Positions 25,207 to 34,141 of a stretch of 64,000 bases of DNA are shown here, piece by piece. A program made the position numbers and the translations under genes. The stretch spans positions 1-64,000 of the forward strand of contig JBNKWQ010000038.1 in the NCBI GenBank assembly GCA_050299855.1, written 5' to 3'. This DNA is from Hahella sp050299855. Its GTDB lineage: Bacteria; Pseudomonadota; Gammaproteobacteria; Pseudomonadales; Oleiphilaceae. Numbering within the stretch: position 1 is the stretch's first letter; the number at the start of each line of letters is the position of its first letter. The notes under the pieces were generated by a model, which saw only the letters and a list, made by a program, of their open reading frames with translations, made no database searches and was not told where the DNA came from.

Positions 25207-26348
25207 TATTCACCTATATCATAGAAATCTTTTCGTGTGACAAGCCCATCTATCCTCTTATCTATAAAATCGAGAATGTTCTTTGAAGGGTCTGCCTTGT
25301 AGTAGGGATTCTTTTGCAAAGTATTTTTGGCCCTACCCAAAGCAGATTGAATTGCCACTACTATTGATTCACAATTCAATTCACAGTTAATCACCGAATC
25401 AGCACTGACCCGACCCTCCTGTCTATTACCAATATTTACGGTAGGAACACCTAAGGATGGAACTTCAATAATACCTGAAGATGAGTTCCCGATTAGAGCG
25501 CAAGAGGAAGCTACGTAGCTGAGATACATGGAGTGAGAGAGAGAGGCAACCATCACTCGTGAAGAATTGGAACGATCAACAAAAAAACTCATTTGTTGAA
25601 ATATTTTACCATTACCTTCATCAGAATTAGGTCTTATCAAAATAAAGCCATAGCCTGAAAATCTATCTAAAGCCGATAAAAGCGGTGAAATATCAGGATT
25701 GTTAAGCTGAGTTTCGGGATGAAAAGCGATTACAAAATACTTATGCGGGAACGCAGGAGGCAACTCGGATTTGAAATCATCAAATTTACTGAACTGGATA
25801 CGATCCAATGTTTCAAGCCCCAGTGCCCCACAATTTATCACAGTGTCTGGATGCTCTCCCATCTGAACAATACGATGAGCATACTGTTCAGTTGACGCAC
25901 AATGTAAATGTGAGAGCTTTGTAATTGCATGCCGAATGCTATCGTCAATTGCCCCTTGCGTGGACTCTCCACCATGGATATGCATAATTGGCACTCGAGC
26001 AATTGTTGCTGCTTGAGCCACCGTTAGCAACTCATATCTGTCACCTAGCAAAACCAAAAGATCAGGTGTAACTTTTTCAAAATAATCAGACAGCTGACTA
26101 GAGAGCTTTCCCTGATCTCTTATTAATGTTGCAAAATCATCACCAGCACTCAAGTAGGGCAAAGAAATATAGTCTGAAAAACCATCTTCTTCAATAAAAC
26201 GAACTGTATTACCATGCTCTGTCGAAAGATGCGTACCACTAACAAGGAGATCAAGCTGGTACATTTCACTTATCGCTATACGCTTAAGGAGCCATCGCAA
26301 CAACCCATACTCTGCTCTTGTAGATGTGAAAACAGCAATTTTTTTCAT
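25206..26348 (-). CDS. Hydrolysing UDP-sugar 2-epimerase (NeuC/LegG-like)
   Basis: 380 residues. AVFTSTRAEYGLLRWLLKRI, LLVLGDRYELLTVAQAATIA, PIMHIHGGESTQGAIDDSIR, FHPETQLNN, GNSSSGIIEVPSLGVPTVNI and GNRQEGRV are diagnostic. The enzyme inverts C2 and releases UDP from UDP-GlcNAc (NeuC) or UDP-diNAc-bacillosamine (LegG), giving the substrate of the adjacent synthase. Overlaps of four bases upstream and one base downstream show coupled translation with the preceding transferase gene and the synthase. Confidence 0.92.
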   Translation of the reverse strand: MKKIAVFTSTRAEYGLLRWLLKRIAISEMYQLDLLVSGTHLSTEHGNTVRFIEEDGFSDYISLPYLSAGDDFATLIRDQGKLSSQLSDYFEKVTPDLLVLLGDRYELLTVAQAATIARVPIMHIHGGESTQGAIDDSIRHAITKLSHLHCASTEQYAHRIVQMGEHPDTVINCGALGLETLDRIQFSKFDDFKSELPPAFPHKYFVIAFHPETQLNNPDISPLLSALDRFSGYGFILIRPNSDEGNGKIFQQMSFFVDRSNSSRVMVASLSHSMYLSYVASSCALIGNSSSGIIEVPSLGVPTVNIGNRQEGRVSADSVINCELNCESIVVAIQSALGRAKNTLQKNPYYKADPSKNILDFIDKRIDGLVTRKDFYDIGE

Positions 26349-27544
26349 ACGCGATCAACCAGTGCAGTAATCTTAGGTATTTGAGCTTCAGGTGAAAAAC
26401 GGACCGCTAAATCCCTGGCTCTCAATGAATAACGCTTATCAAACATGTCTTCCGACAATACCTTTTCAACCATTTTGGCAGCAACTTTGAACTCATTGAC
26501 AGGCAGAACGGCACCAACTTCGGCCGATTCTATTAACTTTGCCTGCCAACCTAAATGATTAATGAATATCGGCTTGCCCGCGGCTAATGCATCGAAAAAT
26601 TTATTTGCAGAGTTGTCCCACATTACCGGATTGTCAATAACTGTCGAAATTGCTCCATCAACTACGCCGTATACTGACGCTAATTTATTTTTCGAAACCG
26701 GTAAAAAAAAGTAGATCCCTGCATCCAATACACCTAGCCGCTCTGCCAGCTCAATAGCGGCGGATCTACATTGGCCATCGCCAACAATCACAATAGATAT
26801 GTCCGCACTTTGCTCTTTAAGCGCCACTGAAAGCTTGATCAAGTACTCAACATCATTTACTAAGCCCAAGGTCCCTGCATAGAGTACTTTCATACCAGGA
26901 ATTGCACTTATATCTAAGGCAACATCTGAACTAGCATCCCTGGAAAATATATCTATTTCGCAAAAGTTCTCAACAACAACCAATTTATGGCGTACATCAA
27001 ACTCTTTCACTATTGAAGTGGCCATGCCAGCCGACAAAGCAACTATATGGGAAGCATACCGATAACCTAAAGATTCTAGCAGCTGAGCGGCTTTTAAGAG
27101 CGGCCAAAATTTAATAAAGCCAAGTTTATATGGCACCTCAGGCCAACGATCGCGAACCTCAAAAATATAAGGCACACGTTTATGAAACTTAAGAACCAGT
27201 GCACCAACAAGCACACTGAGCGGTGTGCTTGTTACATAGAGCAAATCTGGCTTTATTTTTGCCAACTTAACACAGGAGGCAATTGAAAATTTAACGAAAC
27301 ACCAGAGGCGTCTCTTGAAATCCATCTTATTCGAATAAGGTAATTTATATACGTGCACTATCACCCCATCGTACTCCAACTCAGTCCATCCTTCTTTTAG
27401 ATCTTGATCCAAAAGAAACGCGGAGGAAGTCACAACCTCAACGCGATGCCCAGCAGCAACCAATCCCTTTGACACGGTGTATGAACGTACACCTCCAGTT
27501 TCTCCCGGACTGACAAAGTATTGATGCAAATAGGCAATCTTCAT
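26345..27544 (-). CDS. GT4 glycosyltransferase
   Basis: 399 residues. The N-terminal half begins KIAYLHQYFVSPGETGGVRS (a WbuB-like acceptor domain) and contains YIFEVRDRWPEVPYKLG. The C-terminal half shows VLYAGTLGLVNDVEYLIKLS, VIVGDGQCRSAAIELAERLG and DNSANKFFDALAAGKPIFIN, where the E-x7-E motif of family 4 is altered (NKFFDALAAGKP). It adds a sugar to the lipid-linked glycan at the inner membrane. Overlaps of one and four bases join it to its neighbours. Confidence 0.88.
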   Translation of the reverse strand: MKIAYLHQYFVSPGETGGVRSYTVSKGLVAAGHRVEVVTSSAFLLDQDLKEGWTELEYDGVIVHVYKLPYSNKMDFKRRLWCFVKFSIASCVKLAKIKPDLLYVTSTPLSVLVGALVLKFHKRVPYIFEVRDRWPEVPYKLGFIKFWPLLKAAQLLESLGYRYASHIVALSAGMATSIVKEFDVRHKLVVVENFCEIDIFSRDASSDVALDISAIPGMKVLYAGTLGLVNDVEYLIKLSVALKEQSADISIVIVGDGQCRSAAIELAERLGVLDAGIYFFLPVSKNKLASVYGVVDGAISTVIDNPVMWDNSANKFFDALAAGKPIFINHLGWQAKLIESAEVGAVLPVNEFKVAAKMVEKVLSEDMFDKRYSLRARDLAVRFSPEAQIPKITALVDRV

Positions 27545-28629
27545 TAGATTAACGTTTTATAGAGCTTGGCTGTTTGACTTGCCACGCTAGACAGCTTGAA
27601 CTTTCCGGCACATTCAAGAATAGTTCCTAAGTTTAGCTGCTTCAGGTCGAGTGCGCGCTCAATTTTCTCTGCCAACTGTGCAACATTGTCCGGGCTTACC
27701 AGAAAACCTGTAACACCCTCATCCACCCATCCGTCGAAGCCTTGCCCTCGGGTAGCGATAACCGGGGTACCTTGACTATACGCCTCGACATACACAAGCC
27801 CAAAAGTCTCTGTACGTGAAGCAACAACCATTACAGAGGCTGCACGATAAAACGATTTTAAGCTAGCCATATCATTAATACGGCCCATGTAGCTGATTTT
27901 GTCAGTGCTCTTACCGTCCACGCCAATCACAATCAACCTAAAGAAAATCCTTTTCCACAACAATTCACAGGCCTGAATCAAAGTGTGCAGGTTTTTGTTC
28001 CTGGAGCCATTACCAACAAAAAGCACCTGATTATCGCCTTGCTTAAATCCTGAAATCTGCTCACTTAAGTCATTATCAAACCATACATCGGGTAGCCCAT
28101 TAGGCAAGATGACAGCTTTACGCTCAAGCCATGCCCTTTTGTCTTCATTAAAATGAGCAAGAAAATTCCGTTTCGCTCCTTCACTTAAAAAAATAATTGC
28201 GGATGCATGCTCAAGAACCTGCCTTGAGTAACTGCGCGTATAAGGAAGAAACCTGTAGAAGTAATTGATATCCGAATTTCTTATAGAGACAACTAATGGA
28301 ATGTTGTCCCTAATCGATCTTAGATATGCCGCCCAACCGTCTGAATATAATGTATGAGCATGTATTAAATCATAAGTACGCTCACAGTCGAGCATGGACT
28401 GCTTAAAGTATAATGTCGATTTATATTGAAAGGATGCTCTTGCGAGAACACCCTTAATAGGCTTCACTGCATATTCAACATTATCGATAATTGGTGCGAC
28501 ATACTCCTGATTTTTGCCAACAGGCACAAATACACTCTGAAAACTTACACCTGCGAGGCTCAAACCACAAAATAGATTTTCATAGACTTTGGACCCAATG
28601 CTATAACTCGCAAAGTGTAAAACATTCAT
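27544..28629 (-). CDS. GT4 glycosyltransferase
   Basis: 361 residues. YDLIHAHTLYSDGWAAY, VVSIRNSDINYFYRFLP, VLFVGNGSRNKNLHTLIQAC and SRTETFGLVYVEAYSQGTPV (E-x7-E: ETFGLVYVE) identify a retaining family 4 transferase; the tail GFLVSPDNVAQLAEKIERAL is typical. It begins two bases after the cysN stop, so the glycan genes and sulfate-activation genes are one transcript. Acceptor and donor cannot be read from the sequence. Confidence 0.88.
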   Translation of the reverse strand: MNVLHFASYSIGSKVYENLFCGLSLAGVSFQSVFVPVGKNQEYVAPIIDNVEYAVKPIKGVLARASFQYKSTLYFKQSMLDCERTYDLIHAHTLYSDGWAAYLRSIRDNIPLVVSIRNSDINYFYRFLPYTRSYSRQVLEHASAIIFLSEGAKRNFLAHFNEDKRAWLERKAVILPNGLPDVWFDNDLSEQISGFKQGDNQVLFVGNGSRNKNLHTLIQACELLWKRIFFRLIVIGVDGKSTDKISYMGRINDMASLKSFYRAASVMVVASRTETFGLVYVEAYSQGTPVIATRGQGFDGWVDEGVTGFLVSPDNVAQLAEKIERALDLKQLNLGTILECAGKFKLSSVASQTAKLYKTLI

Positions 28630-28631
28630 AT

Positions 28632-30035
28632 TTACTTACTTGATATATCAAGTGCATTCCAATGTGGAAAATGCTTCCGAATCAAAGCATTTAACTCCAC
28701 TTCAAACTCGCTATAGCTACTTTTTCCGGCAGCAGAGACAACCTCTGCCTGCACCACCATCCCAGCACCTACGGTTATATTGGTAAGCTTGTCAATGACA
28801 ATAAAACTGCCTGTAGCCCTATTGGTCACATAGGGATCAACTACAACCTTTTGACTCAAAACAATATCAACCATGGCAATATCATTGAGCGCCAACAACT
28901 CTGTCGAGTGTTTACCCTGGGTATTTACATCGATTCTGTAGTCAATAGCTGCCAATTGTCCATTAACTGTCTTACTACTAAATTTAAATAGGTACTCTTT
29001 ATTTTTATGAAACTGACTCTCACCCACCCATACCAGGTGCGCCTTCAGCTTATTCACCGCCTCAACAGGGCCACTCGCTTTGAGCAACATATCGCCTCGG
29101 CTAACGTCAATTTCATCAGCAAGAACCAATGTTACCGCCTGGTCTACAAAAGCTTCTTTGTGCGCCCCATCTGCAGTATCACTCGATTTCACACTACTGA
29201 CGCACCCGGAGGGTAGTGCTTTAATGGCGTCGCCTACACTCACAACGCCAGATGCAATTGTTCCGCAAAAGCCTCGATAATCTAGGTTTGGTCGATTTAC
29301 ATACTGAACAGGAAGACGAAAATCGGAGGTATTACGGCCCTCTGCAATAGGAAATGTCTCCATCAATGTCTGCCCGCTATACCATCCAGATCGATTGCTT
29401 CGCTCCACAACATTATCGCCATCAAGTGCAGAAATGGGGACGAAATGAATGTCTTGCATATTAAGACTTTCCGCCAACTTTAAGTATTCCGTATTAATAT
29501 TTTCAAAAACGGATTCATCAAAATCAAGAAGGTCCATCTTGTTAATCGCGCAAACAATATGCTTTATACCCAACAAACTGGCAATGTAGCTATGACGCCG
29601 CGTTTGGGTCTGAACACCGTACCTTGCGTCAATCAATATGATGGCCAGATCACAGGTGGAAGCACCCGTCACCATATTGCGAGAGTATTGTTCATGCCCG
29701 GGAGTGTCCGCAATAATAAATTTTCGTTTGTCAGTAGAAAAATACCGGTAGGCCACATCAATGGTAATACCTTGCTCGCGCTCAGCCTGAAGTCCATCTA
29801 CCAACAATGCCACGTCAATTTTTTCACCTGTCGTTCCATGCTTGGTGGAATCTTTTTCAATGGCAGCCAACTGATCTTCAAAGATCATTTTTGAATCGTG
29901 TAACAATCGACCAATCAATGTCGACTTTCCGTCATCCACGCTTCCACAGGTCAGAAATCGCAGCATTTCTTTGTTTTCATTTTGCTCAAGATATTCATTG
30001 ATATCCGATTCTATCACCGCAGATTGGTGGCTCAT
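28632..30035 (-). CDS. cysN: Sulfate adenylyltransferase subunit 1 (GTPase)
   Basis: 467 residues from ATG 30035 (MSHQSAVIESDI), chosen over an upstream TTG because GGAG lies six bases before it. GTPase motifs are all present: CGSVDDGKSTLIGRLL (G1), REQGITIDVAYRYF (G2), ADTPGHEQYSRNM (G3), NKMDLLD (G4) and SALDGDNV (G5). CysN drives ATP sulfurylase (with CysD) to make adenosine phosphosulfate. No cysC kinase domain is fused. Placement directly before glycosyltransferases suggests supply of activated sulfate to a sulfated glycan. Its partner cysD upstream is truncated, so this copy may be inactive unless another cysD exists. Confidence 0.93.
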   Translation of the reverse strand: MSHQSAVIESDINEYLEQNENKEMLRFLTCGSVDDGKSTLIGRLLHDSKMIFEDQLAAIEKDSTKHGTTGEKIDVALLVDGLQAEREQGITIDVAYRYFSTDKRKFIIADTPGHEQYSRNMVTGASTCDLAIILIDARYGVQTQTRRHSYIASLLGIKHIVCAINKMDLLDFDESVFENINTEYLKLAESLNMQDIHFVPISALDGDNVVERSNRSGWYSGQTLMETFPIAEGRNTSDFRLPVQYVNRPNLDYRGFCGTIASGVVSVGDAIKALPSGCVSSVKSSDTADGAHKEAFVDQAVTLVLADEIDVSRGDMLLKASGPVEAVNKLKAHLVWVGESQFHKNKEYLFKFSSKTVNGQLAAIDYRIDVNTQGKHSTELLALNDIAMVDIVLSQKVVVDPYVTNRATGSFIVIDKLTNITVGAGMVVQAEVVSAAGKSSYSEFEVELNALIRKHFPHWNALDISSK

Positions 30036-30137
30036 TCGATACTCCAAAAATCCGAAAGCCCCATCGTTTCAAAATGAAGCTTGTTTACCGTGACTTGTTG
30101 CAATTATTTTCGAGAAAATAATCTGCTGCTGCGAGGC

Positions 30138-30860
30138 TTAGAAATAGCCTTCTTGTTTTTTCTTTTCCATGCTGCCAGAGCTATCATTATCAATGACACG
30201 CCCTTGACGTTCACTGGTCTTGGTCAGCAGCATTTCCTGAATAATTTCTGGCAAAGTCGTCGCTTCAGACTCAACCGCACCTGTGAGTGGATAACAGCCA
30301 AGCGTCCGAAAACGAACCATTTTTTCCTGCACCTGTTCACCGGGCTCAATTGGCATACGATCATCATCTACCATGATCATTACACCATCCTTCTCAACAA
30401 CCGGGCGCTTTGCAGCAAAATATAAAGGTACGACTGGAATGCTTTCTAAGTGAATATATTGCCAAATATCCAATTTAGTCCAATTCGACAACGGGAAGAC
30501 ACGTATGATTTCACCCTTATCAACACGACCATTGTAAATATTCCAGAGCTCGGGTCGTTGGTTTTTTGGGTCCCAACGATGATATCGATCTCGGAAAGAA
30601 TAGACACGCTCCTTGGCACGAGATTTTTCTTCATCTCTTCTGGACCCACCAAACGCAGCATCGAAACCATGCTTGGTCAGCGCTTGTTTCAACGCCTGCG
30701 TTTTCATGATATCTGTATGCTTGGCACTGCCATGTGTAAAGGGGCCTACGCCCTCCGCTACCCCCTCTTCATTGATATGGACAATCAAATCCCCGCCTAG
30801 CTCCTTCACACGCTGATCGCGAGATTCAATCATCTCCTTGAACTTCCAGGTGGTAGAGTC
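30138..30860 (-). pseudogene. cysD: cysD lacking its 5' end (PP-loop missing)
   Basis: From ATG 30833 the frame gives 231 residues that follow CysD closely: THGSAKHTDIMKTQALKQAL, GGSRRDEEKSRAKERVYSFR, RVFPLSNWTKLDIWQYIHLE, GCYPLTGAVESEATTLPE and the end SMEKKKQEGYF. CysD-like coding continues nine codons upstream (DSTTWKFKE), then breaks abruptly at 30860/30861 into unrelated DNA with an in-frame stop. Full-length CysD is about 300 residues; the missing 65-70 include the SIGKDS ATP-binding PP-loop. The residual protein cannot be an active sulfurylase. The 3' half and the distance to cysN (102 bases) look normal. Confidence 0.85.
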
Positions 30861-30863
30861 GGA

Positions 30864-31082
30864 CGCAATTTATCAGACCTGCTAGATGAAGAGCACCCGG
30901 TTGAGGAAGATATTGGAATTATTGATCAGGACTGTAACCTGGCGGGTGCAATTATCACCAAGACGGCTTATGAGTTCTTTTTAAGGAAAATTGAAGAGGA
31001 AGAAAATCTGCGGGACCAGCAGACGGTTGAGACGTTCAATCGCTCCGAAGAAAAAGATCTCATTACTCACCAATTCCGCTAA
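30864..31082 (+). pseudogene. Start-less acidic C-terminal fragment
   Basis: Immediately across the cysD breakpoint, on the opposite strand, an open frame without a start reads RNLSDLLDEEHPVEEDIGII, then DCNLAGAIITKTAYEFFLRK and a tail rich in Glu and Gln before a stop at 31080-31082. It is protein-like and acidic, with the feel of an antitoxin or regulatory domain, but no family is recognised. Its missing 5' end and the missing 5' end of cysD meet at the same point, so a deletion joined the two. Confidence 0.45.
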
Positions 31083-31135
31083 CTACAATTTAACCTTGAG
31101 CAGCCATCTCAATATTCTTTTCAAATTTATCAGAG

Positions 31136-31470
31136 TCAACGCAAAACAAGCAAGCCGCGGTTGTGGTCATTCAAAAACTCAACTATTTCTTCGCGGCGTC
31201 CTTTTATCATGTTTTCAATTGCCACCAACCTACAGTTCCAATTTCGAGGCGAATCACCTTGGGAGGAGGTCCAAAGCACTTCCAATATTCGACAAAATCG
31301 GCGTCTTTTGTGAGGATTGCCAGGACATGATGTCCGGCATATTCCCAAACTTTCGTATCTTGAGCGCCCTCACCTTATTCAACAACTTTTGACACCGCAA
31401 CCGTCCCTGGAAACTGCCCATCAAGCCTCGCGGCAAGCTTGTAGGACAGATTTTCATCAATGAGTAACAC
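31136..31470 (-). pseudogene. DUF5615 PIN-like toxin, inactivated
   Basis: A GTG at 31470 overlaps the antitoxin stop. The frame reads VLLIDENLSYKLAARLDGQF and PGTVAVSKVVE, then an in-frame TAA, then GEGAQDTKVWEYAGHHVLAI and LTKDADFVEYWKCFGPPPKV IRLEIG. After a one-base deletion it resumes in the next frame as NCRLVAIENMIKGRREEIVE. DUF5615 proteins carry FDENL, a VWEYA helix, the SKDADF acidic motif and GPPPKVI. All are recognisable but split by one nonsense and one frameshift change. The toxin is therefore dead while the paired antitoxin is intact. Confidence 0.85.
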
Positions 31471-31694
31471 TAAGCTGCGCTCCCCCTAGTCATATGGTGC
31501 GCAGCATACAATAAGGCTGCCCTGATTTTTGTTTCATTCAAGCTAGGATAATCAGAAACTATTTCGGCATTAGTCATTCCTAACCCCAGCATTTCCAATA
31601 TAGCCTCAACCGTGATCCGGGTTCCCTTAATACAAGGTTTCCCTACCATCACATCGGGCTTGGATTCTATATGCATTAAATACACGTTAGTCAT
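31470..31694 (-). CDS. DUF433 antitoxin
   Basis: 74 residues, ATG 31694 with AGGGA six bases upstream. The core DVMVGKPCIKGTRITVEAIL, GMTNAEIVSDYPSL and IRAALLYAAHH matches DUF433 antitoxins, which hold a helix-turn-helix-like fold and neutralise DUF5615 (PIN-like) nucleases. Operon with the broken toxin downstream (stop and start overlap). It may persist as an orphan antitoxin against related toxins elsewhere. Confidence 0.88.
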   Translation of the reverse strand: MTNVYLMHIESKPDVMVGKPCIKGTRITVEAILEMLGLGMTNAEIVSDYPSLNETKIRAALLYAAHHMTRGSAA

Positions 31695-31811
31695 ATTGAT
31701 TCCCTATCCAATTGAGGAGTTTTCTGCTGCGTAGTGATCATACTACCACTCGTATTTCACCGTAACCTCACCGGCGAAGCTAATATTAACGTGTCCCCAG
31801 CGTGAAACGCA

Positions 31812-31997
31812 TCAGACTCTGAGAACGGCCAGATGAAGGTGGGATTTTACCAAGGCATCCAGTGTGCCGGCGTTGTTGCCGACTCTAAAGGCATGTCCGT
31901 TGTAGCTGCCGGTTTCCACAAATGATGCCCCTCCTGCCCTCAGTGCTTCGTGCAGGTGTGCCTGGGGGATTTTGGGGTTTGAGTTATAGCTGAACAC
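31812..31997 (-). CDS. Short hypothetical protein
   Basis: 61 residues starting with GTG 31997, abutting the stop codon of the larger gene upstream. It reads FSYNSNPKIPQAHLHEALRA, GGASFVETGSYNGHAFRVGN and NAGTLDALVKSHLHLAVLRV. The close packing behind 31998-32471 argues for a real second gene, but it is short, unrecognised and could be a fragment. Confidence 0.4.
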   Translation of the reverse strand: MFSYNSNPKIPQAHLHEALRAGGASFVETGSYNGHAFRVGNNAGTLDALVKSHLHLAVLRV

Positions 31998-32471
31998 CTA
32001 AAAATTTAGCGGGTTGGTGCATCCCAGGATTCGGGCTGCTTCTCTGATCGCCTGACAAACGCCGCTGTAGAGCTCCTTGTTGGCTTCTACCAGGACCTGA
32101 CGGGACATCTCGTTTTCGCCTTCGGCGTTCAGGTTTTTGACATACACGTCTCCTAATATGTCCTGTGCACTAACCCTGAGAATGTTCATGGCAATTTGAA
32201 CCGCTATCACAATGCCCTGTGCGACTGTGCCGTTAACACCAAACACCCAGATCTCGTTATCAATGATCGCGGCCTTTTTCTCCGTGCCACTGAGTGAGGC
32301 TCTAAACGGCGAGCCGGTGACACAGTGTTTGGCTTTCCAGGCGTCGTACTCGTCCAGACAGGTTCTTAGCACATAGTTTTTTCGGTCCTGCCCATTGTTA
32401 AGGATGATATCAACATCCACTTTGTACTCTCGCCGACCTTCGACAAGGGTCATCGCAACTCTTTTAGCCAT
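31998..32471 (-). CDS. Hypothetical protein
   Basis: 157 residues from ATG 32471 (MAKRVAMTLVEGRREYKVDV), preferred to upstream starts because GGAGG sits nine bases before it. A beta-rich N-terminus, then FRASLSGTEKKAAIIDNEIW, a hydrophobic stretch VAQGIVIAVQIAMNILRVSA and a helical end (CQAIREAARILGCTNPLNF). No family recognised. It forms a two-gene unit with the small frame that begins directly after its stop. Confidence 0.55.
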   Translation of the reverse strand: MAKRVAMTLVEGRREYKVDVDIILNNGQDRKNYVLRTCLDEYDAWKAKHCVTGSPFRASLSGTEKKAAIIDNEIWVFGVNGTVAQGIVIAVQIAMNILRVSAQDILGDVYVKNLNAEGENEMSRQVLVEANKELYSGVCQAIREAARILGCTNPLNF

Positions 32472-32639
32472 CGTCTTCATCCTCCACACAATCCAGTCAT
32501 GCAGGCAATGTGCTTGGAGATATGTGAATCTGGCCTCAATTTCATGAATGGAATAAAAATTTTTCTAACCTGTCGATTTCCAACAGGTGTCAACGACTAA
32601 TAGGTGGAACCACCCACTAACGATTTTAGGAGTTGAACC

Positions 32640-33007
32640 ATGAGTTATATCGATGGATTTATTCTGGCCGTCCCCAAAGCCAATCAAGAAAAATTCACCC
32701 AGCATGCAGGAATTGCTGACGCCGCTTTTATGGAATGGGGTGCCGCCCGCGTTCTCGAGTGCTGGGAGGACGATATCCCCGACAGGTCACCGACTTTCGC
32801 CGAGCGGTGCAAGCCAAGGAAGACGAAGCCGTGGTGTTTTCCTGAATCGAATGGCCGGACAAAGCCACCCGTGATGCGGGTATGGAAAAAATGATGTCGG
32901 CTATGAAAACCGATCCTCGCATAAGCCCGGAGATAAACCCCATGCCTTTTGACGGCATGCGCATGATCTTCGGTGGATTTGTGCCAGTGATAGCGCTCGA
33001 AAAGTAA
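32640..33007 (+). pseudogene. DUF1428 family protein, frameshifted
   Basis: Starts normally with MSYIDGFILAVPKANQEKF and WGAARVLECWEDDIPD, then loses frame at about 32780. The continuation is in the neighbouring frame: VTDFRRAVQAKEDEAVVFS, a stop in place of Trp, then IEWPDKATRDAGMEKMMSAM and PMPFDGMRMIFGGFVPVIAL to a stop at 33005. The reconstructed chain is the standard 118-residue or so DUF1428 protein (a ferredoxin-like fold of unknown function). One frameshift plus one nonsense change make it non-functional. Confidence 0.88.
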
Positions 33008-33053
33008 TCGCAACTCACTCCTATACCCGCATTAGGATAATGCAGCTAGTTTG

Positions 33054-34019
33054 TCAGAAGCCCCCTAGTTCTTCAGCCCAGGTTTGCCTGGGCGTTTCCC
33101 CACCCCGTCTTACTGCCTCTTCGAGAAAGTCTACAAAAGCCCGAATTCTGGCAGGCAGGAAAGTCCGCTTGGCGTAAATCATCCAGACGCCGAAGCCCTT
33201 GGGCCGGAAAAGAGGTGCGATAGGCACAATTTTTCCTCTTTGAAGCCAATCCCGGGCTATAAAATGCGGTAATTGGGTAATCCCCAAACCCTGTGCGCAT
33301 AATTCTGCCAGTGCTTCACCGTCATCCACGATGTACTGCCGGCCCGGATTGATTTGGTTCGGGGCGGTGTATCCGTCGATGCTGGACCGATGAGAACCTT
33401 CATTTGCTGTCATGATCGGCATTAACCGTCCGGTCTGGCGAAAGCGAAAACGAATCCATGGATGTTGTTCATATTCCTCTAACCCAATGTTGCCTTTGTC
33501 TTTGAAATACTCTGGTGAGACGCAGGTCAGGAAGTCGATGGGGCTGAGTTGTCTGGCCACCAGGGTGGACTCCTCTAACGTCCCGCTTCGGATACAAATA
33601 TCTATCCCCTGTTCCACCATATCCACATAGGCATCTTCAAAACTCAGGGAAAGATCAATTTCCGGGTACTGACGTTTAAATTCCCCGATGAGCGGCATGA
33701 CATACAGCCTGCCATAGGACACTGGAAGATTGATCGACAGCCGCCCCTTGGGCTCCCCATTTTCCCTGACCAACATCTCCTCGCAATTATCCAGCTCGGC
33801 TAGTAATTGCTGGACTGTTAGCTGATACGCCTTGCCTGATTCCGTTAGTGTCAGCGTTCGGGTTGTGCGGTGAAACAGATGTAGCTGGAGATCTTCTTCC
33901 AATCGCGCAATGGCTTTGCTGACGGTGGAAGGCGACAAACCCAGAAAAGTGGCGACAGAGGCAAAGCTTCCCTTTTCCGCGGTGGCAAGAAACAGCTTTA
34001 GTAGATTGAGTTTGTCCAT
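33054..34019 (-). CDS. LysR-family transcriptional regulator
   Basis: 321 residues. The winged helix-turn-helix occupies 1-60 (LFLATAEKGSFASVATFLGL then STVSKAIARLEEDLQLHLFH and RTTRTLTLTESG). The effector domain (GRLSINLPVSYGRLYVMPLI, DICIRSGTLEESTLVARQLS) is of the PA2220/DmlR type. It is divergent from the DJ-1-type gene at 34142 with a 122-base shared region, so it probably controls that gene. Confidence 0.9.
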   Translation of the reverse strand: MDKLNLLKLFLATAEKGSFASVATFLGLSPSTVSKAIARLEEDLQLHLFHRTTRTLTLTESGKAYQLTVQQLLAELDNCEEMLVRENGEPKGRLSINLPVSYGRLYVMPLIGEFKRQYPEIDLSLSFEDAYVDMVEQGIDICIRSGTLEESTLVARQLSPIDFLTCVSPEYFKDKGNIGLEEYEQHPWIRFRFRQTGRLMPIMTANEGSHRSSIDGYTAPNQINPGRQYIVDDGEALAELCAQGLGITQLPHFIARDWLQRGKIVPIAPLFRPKGFGVWMIYAKRTFLPARIRAFVDFLEEAVRRGGETPRQTWAEELGGF

Positions 34020-34141
34020 TCGCTTCGTAATTCCCTATTCGTGAAAATAATTCACATGTATTGAGAAGTGGATGACATTTAATCACAGGCAAATGCCCAA
34101 TAGAATCCTGGAGGACTACTAAGCTATTAACAGGAGACCTT

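Noticed and set aside
30036..30047. Earlier TTG start of cysN
   Set aside because: The TTG falls within the GGAG site that serves the ATG at 30035.
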